This document shows positions 59,723 to 64,000 of a stretch of DNA of 64,000 bases, piece after piece. Each line of letters starts with the position of its first letter. Position 1 is the first letter of the stretch. Made by a program: the position numbers and the translations under genes. Source of the DNA: Pseudoroseomonas cervicalis (GTDB lineage Bacteria > Pseudomonadota > Alphaproteobacteria > Acetobacterales > Acetobacteraceae); NCBI RefSeq assembly GCF_030818485.1, contig NZ_JAUTAJ010000004.1, forward strand, positions 3,511,501 to 3,575,500, read 5' to 3'. The notes beneath the pieces were generated by a model, which saw only the letters and a list, made by a program, of their open reading frames with translations, did no database searches and had not been told where the DNA came from.

Positions 59723-60481
59723 TTATCCCACAGAATTATCCACAAGCGGCGGCTGCACCGCTGGGCCGCCCCCGGCGCGCACCAGCCGGTCGGTCTCGGT
59801 CTCGATCGCCGCCTCCAGCTGGCCGAGCAGGGCGGCACGGCCGAGGCCGGGCGGCAGGGCGGGCAGGATCGCCACGGTGATGTCGCCGGGCTGCTTCGGC
59901 GCGAAGGCGCCGCGGCCCCAGCGCAGGCCGCTGTCGGTCGCCACCGGCACCACCGGGGCCGGGCTGGCGGCGGCCAGCGCCACCACCCCCGGCTGGTAGG
60001 GCACGCGGTGGCCGGGCAGGGTGCGGGTGCCCTCGGGGAAGATGACGATCTGGTCGCCCTGCGCCAGGGCGGCGGCGGCCTGCTTCACCATGCGCTTCAG
60101 CGCCGAGGCGCCGCCCTTGCGGTCCACCGCGACCGAGCCGTAATGCCGCGCCAGCCGGCCCCAGGCCGGGATCTTCAGCAGCTCCTGCTTCAGCACATAG
60201 ACCGGCTCCGGCAGCAGCGCGAGCCAGACCACCGTGTCATAGGCCGATTGGTGCTTGGCGGCGATCACCACCGGCCCCTCCGGCAGGTTCTCGCGCCCGG
60301 TGACGCGCAGCCCGATGCCGCAGACCCGCTTCAGCACCCACAGGATCAGCCGCGCCCAGCCCTGCACGAAGCGGCGCAGCACCCGGCGGGGAAAGGGCAG
60401 CAGGGCCAGGCCGAAGATGCAGGCCAGCGCGGTCAGCGCGAAGAACAGCGCGTTGAACAGCGCCGAACGCAGCAGGATCAC
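59723..60481 (-). CDS. plsC: 1-acyl-sn-glycerol-3-phosphate acyltransferase
   Basis: PlsC acylates lysophosphatidic acid at the inner membrane. The 252 residues begin at GTG 60481 (VILLRSALFNALFFALTALA), which overlaps the stop of the upstream ydcF-like gene (GTGA). The catalytic H-x4-D motif is KHQSAYDTVVW, and FPEGTRTLPG is the second acyltransferase motif. It is the last gene of the ftsE-ftsX-ydcF-plsC run. The final codons of the gene lie over a second DnaA box. Confidence 0.92.
   Translation of the reverse strand: MILLRSALFNALFFALTALACIFGLALLPFPRRVLRRFVQGWARLILWVLKRVCGIGLRVTGRENLPEGPVVIAAKHQSAYDTVVWLALLPEPVYVLKQELLKIPAWGRLARHYGSVAVDRKGGASALKRMVKQAAAALAQGDQIVIFPEGTRTLPGHRVPYQPGVVALAAASPAPVVPVATDSGLRWGRGAFAPKQPGDITVAILPALPPGLGRAALLGQLEAAIETETDRLVRAGGGPAVQPPLVDNSVG
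59736..59744 (+). promoter_or_regulatory. Second perfect DnaA box at the end of plsC
   Basis: TTATCCACA occurs at 59736-59744, and a near match TTATCCCACA with one inserted C starts four bases before it (59723-59732). Both lie over the last codons of plsC, 241 bp from the first box. The near match includes the plsC stop codon. Confidence 0.5.
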
Positions 60482-61080
60482 GGGACGGGCTTCTCCGGTT
60501 TCAGGGCCGACAATCCGAGCGTCGCCCCGATGAACTTGCCATATTCCCGCAGCAGCAGACCGGGGCGGGGGCCATCCGCCTGCACGGGGTGCGGCACCAG
60601 CTCCACCCCGGGCAGGGTGCGGCGCAGCTCCAGCAGGGCGCGGGGCATATGGAAGGCGGCGGTGACGACGCGCAGGCTGCGGATCTGCCGCGAAGCGGCC
60701 CAATCCGCAACCTCCTGGCCATTGCCGCGGGTGCTGGTCGCCTCCCGCCCCAGGGTGACGCGGGCGGCGAAGCCCTCCGGCAGCGGGTCGGGCAGGCCGG
60801 CGCGGCGGGCCAGCTCCTCCAGCGTCGCGTCGCGCCCGGTGCCGGAGATGATGAGATAGCGCGCATGCCCCTCGGCCAGCAGGCGCAGCCCGGCATCGAC
60901 GCGCTGCGGGCCGCCGGTCAGCACGGCGATGCCATCGGTCTGGCGCAGCGGCAGCTCGGGCCGGGCGCGGCTCTGCCCGGTGAACAGGGCGAAGCCCGCC
61001 ACCACCAGGATGGCCAGCAGCGCCGGCAGCAGCCAGAGCCGGCTCCAGCCGCCATCGCGGCTGCCATCGGGCAGGCTCAT
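60478..61080 (-). CDS. YdcF/ElyC family (DUF218) protein
   Basis: The product has 200 residues with one N-terminal anchor helix (LWLLPALLAILVVAGFALFTG) and an extracytoplasmic DUF218 domain: DGIAVLTGGPQRVDAGLRLLAEGHARYLIISGTG is the conserved start, and RVVTAAFHMPRALLEL follows. ElyC influences envelope integrity and undecaprenyl lipid use in E. coli, while the activity of the family is unresolved. It lies between ftsX and plsC with a 4-nt overlap to plsC. Confidence 0.87.
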   Translation of the reverse strand: MSLPDGSRDGGWSRLWLLPALLAILVVAGFALFTGQSRARPELPLRQTDGIAVLTGGPQRVDAGLRLLAEGHARYLIISGTGRDATLEELARRAGLPDPLPEGFAARVTLGREATSTRGNGQEVADWAASRQIRSLRVVTAAFHMPRALLELRRTLPGVELVPHPVQADGPRPGLLLREYGKFIGATLGLSALKPEKPVP

Positions 61081-61090
61081 GGTGTCTCTC

Positions 61091-61946
61091 TCACGGCAGG
61101 CGCTGCAGCCAGCGGCGGACGCTGAGCTGGGCGGTGGCCCAGCCGATCAGCCCGGCGAAGGGCGGCAGCAGGGCCAGGTCGAGCCAGGGCAGCGCCGTCC
61201 AGGGCGCCACCTCGCCCCCGGCGAGCGGCGCCGCGATGCTGGACAGGGCGGCCAGCGTCGGCACCGCCAGCGCCGCCCCGGCCAGCGCGCCGCCGGCGGC
61301 CAGCAACCCGATGCGGCGGGCGAAGCGGCCGGCGATGTCGCCCTGGGTGGCGCCGAGATCATGCAGGATCTCGATCGCCTGGCGGCGGGCGGCGAGGCCC
61401 GCGCGGGTTGCCACCGCCACCACGGCGACCGCGACGGCGACCACCAGCGCCAGCACCGCCAGCGCCACGCCCTGCACGCTGCGGGCGAGTGCGGCCAGCC
61501 GCGCGACCCAGATGCCATGCGCCTCCAGCTCGGCGCCGGGAATCGCCTCGGCCAGGCGCTGCGCCACCGGGGCGGGGTCGAGCGCCAGGTTGCGCATGCG
61601 CAGCTCCAGCACCGCCGGCAGGGGGAGGGAGGGCACATCGCCCAGCCAGGGGCGCAGCAGCTCGCGCATGCGGGCGGAATCGACCGGCGCGGCCTCCGCC
61701 ACCTCCGGCATCTCGCGCAGCAGGGCCAGGGCCTCGTCGATGCGGCCCGACTGCTCGGGCGGCAGCTGCACGGTGACGGCGGCGGCGGCGCCATGCTGCC
61801 AGCGCTGCTGCAGCGCCTCCGCGCCGCGGCTGCCGGCGAGGGCGAGGGCCGCCAGCAGCGCCATGGCGGCGACGAGGCCCGGCAGCAGCCGGTCCGACAG
61901 CGCCCGCTTCAGCCCGAGCGGATCGCGCGCATAGCGGGTGCGGCGC

Positions 61947-61954
<8 letters not shown>
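61091..61954 (-). CDS. ftsX: Cell division protein FtsX
   Basis: This is the membrane partner of FtsE, 287 residues. A cytoplasmic N terminus is followed by one helix ([19 protein letters not shown]) and a periplasmic domain starting [29 protein letters not shown]. Three further helices include [22 protein letters not shown] and a C-terminal pair. FtsEX couples ATP hydrolysis to activation of peptidoglycan hydrolases at the division site. The start overlaps the ftsE stop by 8 bp. The protein diverges from enterobacterial FtsX, as usual in alphaproteobacteria. Confidence 0.9.
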
Positions 61955-62621
<667 letters not shown>

Positions 62622-62812
62622 GCGGAGCCACATGCCACGCCCGGGCCGCCGCCGCCACCCGCCAGCGTTTACGAAGGGTTTCGCCACACGGTGCCGGCTG
62701 GGGCCGGGCCTGGAGCGCGGCGGCGCGGCCGCCGGGCTTGCGGCCCGTCTTCGCGGCCGGCGCTTGCGGCTGGGGCTTGCGGCTTGGGCGGCGCCCCGGC
62801 ATAGCCCGCTGC

Positions 62813-63376
62813 ATGCGTCTTCAATGCCCGGATTGCGCCGCCGCCTATGAGGTGCCGGAGTCGCTGGTCGCCCCCGGCCGGCTGGTCCGCTGCGTCCGCT
62901 GCGGCCATGGCTGGGTGCCGCTGCCGGCGCCGCCGCGCGCCCTGCCGCGCACCGAGATGCCGCCGATCCGCCCCTCCTTCGGCCTGGCCGACAAGGCGGA
63001 ACCCGCGGGCGAGGGGCGCGCGCCGCAGAGGGCAGGGGCGGAGGCCGCCGGGCGGCAGGATGCGGCGCCGGAGACCGCCCGGGCCGCGACGCCGCGCCAG
63101 CAGGCCGCCACCGGCCCGGCCGCTGCCGCCGCGCCGCCAGCCGCGTCTTCGCCAGCCTCGCCCTCGCCAGCCGCGCCGCCGCCGGCGCGGCCCAGCCAGA
63201 ACCTGCCGGTGCCGGTGCCCACCCCGGTCAGCGCGCCGCCGCGCGGCGCCGGCCTGGCCTGGCTGCTCTCCCTGCTGCTGCTGGCGGCCGCGCTCGGGGC
63301 GCTGTGGCATTGGCGGGGGCCGATCGCCGCCGCCTGGCCGCCCATGCGGCGCCTCTACCAGCTGCTGGGCGGCTGA
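62813..63376 (+). CDS. MJ0042-type zinc-ribbon membrane protein
   Basis: The product has 187 residues. An N-terminal zinc ribbon has ligands C5, C8, C27 and C30 (CPDC and CVRC), as in the MJ0042 family, followed by GHGWVPLP. About 90 residues of Ala/Pro-rich linker lead to one C-terminal helix (AWLLSLLLLAAALGALWHW). It is divergent from ftsE, an arrangement common in alphaproteobacteria. Function unknown; a membrane-bound regulator is a usual guess. Confidence 0.88.
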   Translation: MRLQCPDCAAAYEVPESLVAPGRLVRCVRCGHGWVPLPAPPRALPRTEMPPIRPSFGLADKAEPAGEGRAPQRAGAEAAGRQDAAPETARAATPRQQAATGPAAAAAPPAASSPASPSPAAPPPARPSQNLPVPVPTPVSAPPRGAGLAWLLSLLLLAAALGALWHWRGPIAAAWPPMRRLYQLLGG

Positions 63377-63492
63377 GGCGCCACCGGGGCATTTTCTGCC
63401 TCGTCAGGTCATCTGACGAATTGACCCCGGCCGGCGCCGGGTGCGAGCCTCCGGCCCCAGGGCGGCGCCCAGCCGCACGGAGGAAACAAGCC

Positions 63493-64000
63493 ATGACGAT
63501 GACGAGGCGCGGCCTGCTCGGGGCCGGCGGCGCGCTGCTGGCCAGCGGTGCCGCGGCGCAGAGCTTCCCCTTCACGCCGAACCAGCGCTACCCGGACCCG
63601 GCGGTGCAGATCCTCGACCCCAGCTTCGCGCGCTACCGCATCTACAGCTCGACGCTGGAGCAGGTGGCGAGCGGCATGCGCTGGGCCGAGGGGCCGGTCT
63701 ATTTCCCCGAGGGCGGCTACCTGCTCTGCAGCGACATCCCGAACAACCGCATCATGAAGTTCGACGAGAAGGATGGCAGCTTCACCGTCTTCCGCGCCGG
63801 CGCCAACTACGCCAATGGCAATGCGCGCGACCGGCAGGGCCGGCTCGTCACCTGCGAGCATTCGGTGACGCGCCGCGTCACCCGCACCGAGCGCGATGGC
63901 AGCATCACCGTGCTGGCCGACAGCTATGAGGGCAAGCGGCTGAACGCGCCGAACGACATCGTGGTGCGCTCGGACGAGACGATCTGGTTCACCGACCCGC
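63493..64000 (+). CDS. SMP-30/gluconolactonase family protein (partial)
   Basis: The gene begins at ATG 63493, with GGAGGAAA about 7 nt upstream, and runs off the right edge after 169 codons. A twin-Arg-type signal (MTMTRRGLLGAGGALLASGA) is cut near AAAQ. The visible beta-propeller has MRWAEGPVYFPEGGYLLCSDIPNNRIMKFDEKDG, with the metal-ligand-type Glu, and LNAPNDIVVRSDETIWFTDP with the conserved Asn-Asp. The family hydrolyses sugar lactones or related esters. The substrate is unknown. Confidence 0.88.
   Translation, partial: MTMTRRGLLGAGGALLASGAAAQSFPFTPNQRYPDPAVQILDPSFARYRIYSSTLEQVASGMRWAEGPVYFPEGGYLLCSDIPNNRIMKFDEKDGSFTVFRAGANYANGNARDRQGRLVTCEHSVTRRVTRTERDGSITVLADSYEGKRLNAPNDIVVRSDETIWFTDP

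Noticed and set aside
59462..59744. The DnaA boxes as the chromosomal origin
   Set aside because: Only two exact boxes, no AT-rich unwinding region, and none of the genes usually beside alphaproteobacterial origins (hemE, dnaA, parAB).

Overview
The window is a contiguous piece of a very GC-rich alphaproteobacterial chromosome. Protein content points to the Acetobacteraceae, and a Roseomonas-like organism is my best guess. Supporting signs are an alphaproteobacterial-type fbc operon (Rieske, cytochrome b, cytochrome c1), the tsaE-amgK-murU cluster, the lysA/DUF4175/DUF2125 and ftsE-ftsX-ydcF-plsC neighbourhoods, and many Bug, TAXI and dipeptide transporters. The taxonomic call is inferred from gene content and base composition, not from a search. 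I see no rRNA, tRNA, CRISPR array, transposase, integrase or phage gene. The region reads as core chromosome with a few accessory transporters.

Layout. 1-8.4 kb: the end of a response regulator gene, a five-gene peptide-type ABC importer on the minus strand, then a nucleobase permease divergent from a phosphoribosyltransferase. 8.5-16.5 kb: a DUF423 membrane protein and an RNA methyltransferase, a frameshifted MscS channel, MAPEG, YihY, a thermonuclease overlapping mtgA, and an acyltransferase. 16.7-24.4 kb: murU-amgK-tsaE, divergent from a ferredoxin-NADP reductase and a run of overlapping genes (GST, VOC protein, FkbM methyltransferase, WecA-like transferase), converging on a YjbF lipoprotein. 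24.4-33 kb: a TAXI-TRAP importer, a CBS/BON protein, an enoyl-CoA hydratase, a PPOX protein, and an hbd-etfA-etfB block. 33-41 kb: a second, intact MscS channel, a short Ile-rich leader peptide before a lone ACT-domain gene, an SMR exporter, the tyrA-hisC-chorismate mutase operon, and metX. 41-50 kb: an MFS and an ABC exporter, a siderophore receptor behind a Fur-like box, a phosphatase, a Bug binding protein, and hemF. 50-64 kb: petABC, mtnP, an RNA ligase-like protein, lysA-DUF4175, DUF2125, plsC-ydcF-ftsX-ftsE, a zinc-ribbon protein, and a truncated SMP-30-type gene.

The genes form short operons with ATGA, GTGA or TGATG overlaps. Functional blocks include peptidoglycan recycling and synthesis (murU, amgK, mtgA, ftsEX, ydcF), electron transfer from acyl-CoA dehydrogenases through ETF toward quinone and bc1, aromatic, methionine and lysine amino-acid synthesis, and uptake of peptides, carboxylates and iron.

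The most interesting signals lie between genes: (i) a 16-codon Ile-rich leader peptide that looks leaderless; (ii) a repeat family anchored directly behind stop codons of unrelated genes; (iii) a two-hairpin element whose stems differ but whose layout is kept; (iv) a perfect DnaA box in the loop of a perfect 10-bp inverted repeat; (v) an AT-rich triple hairpin after metX.
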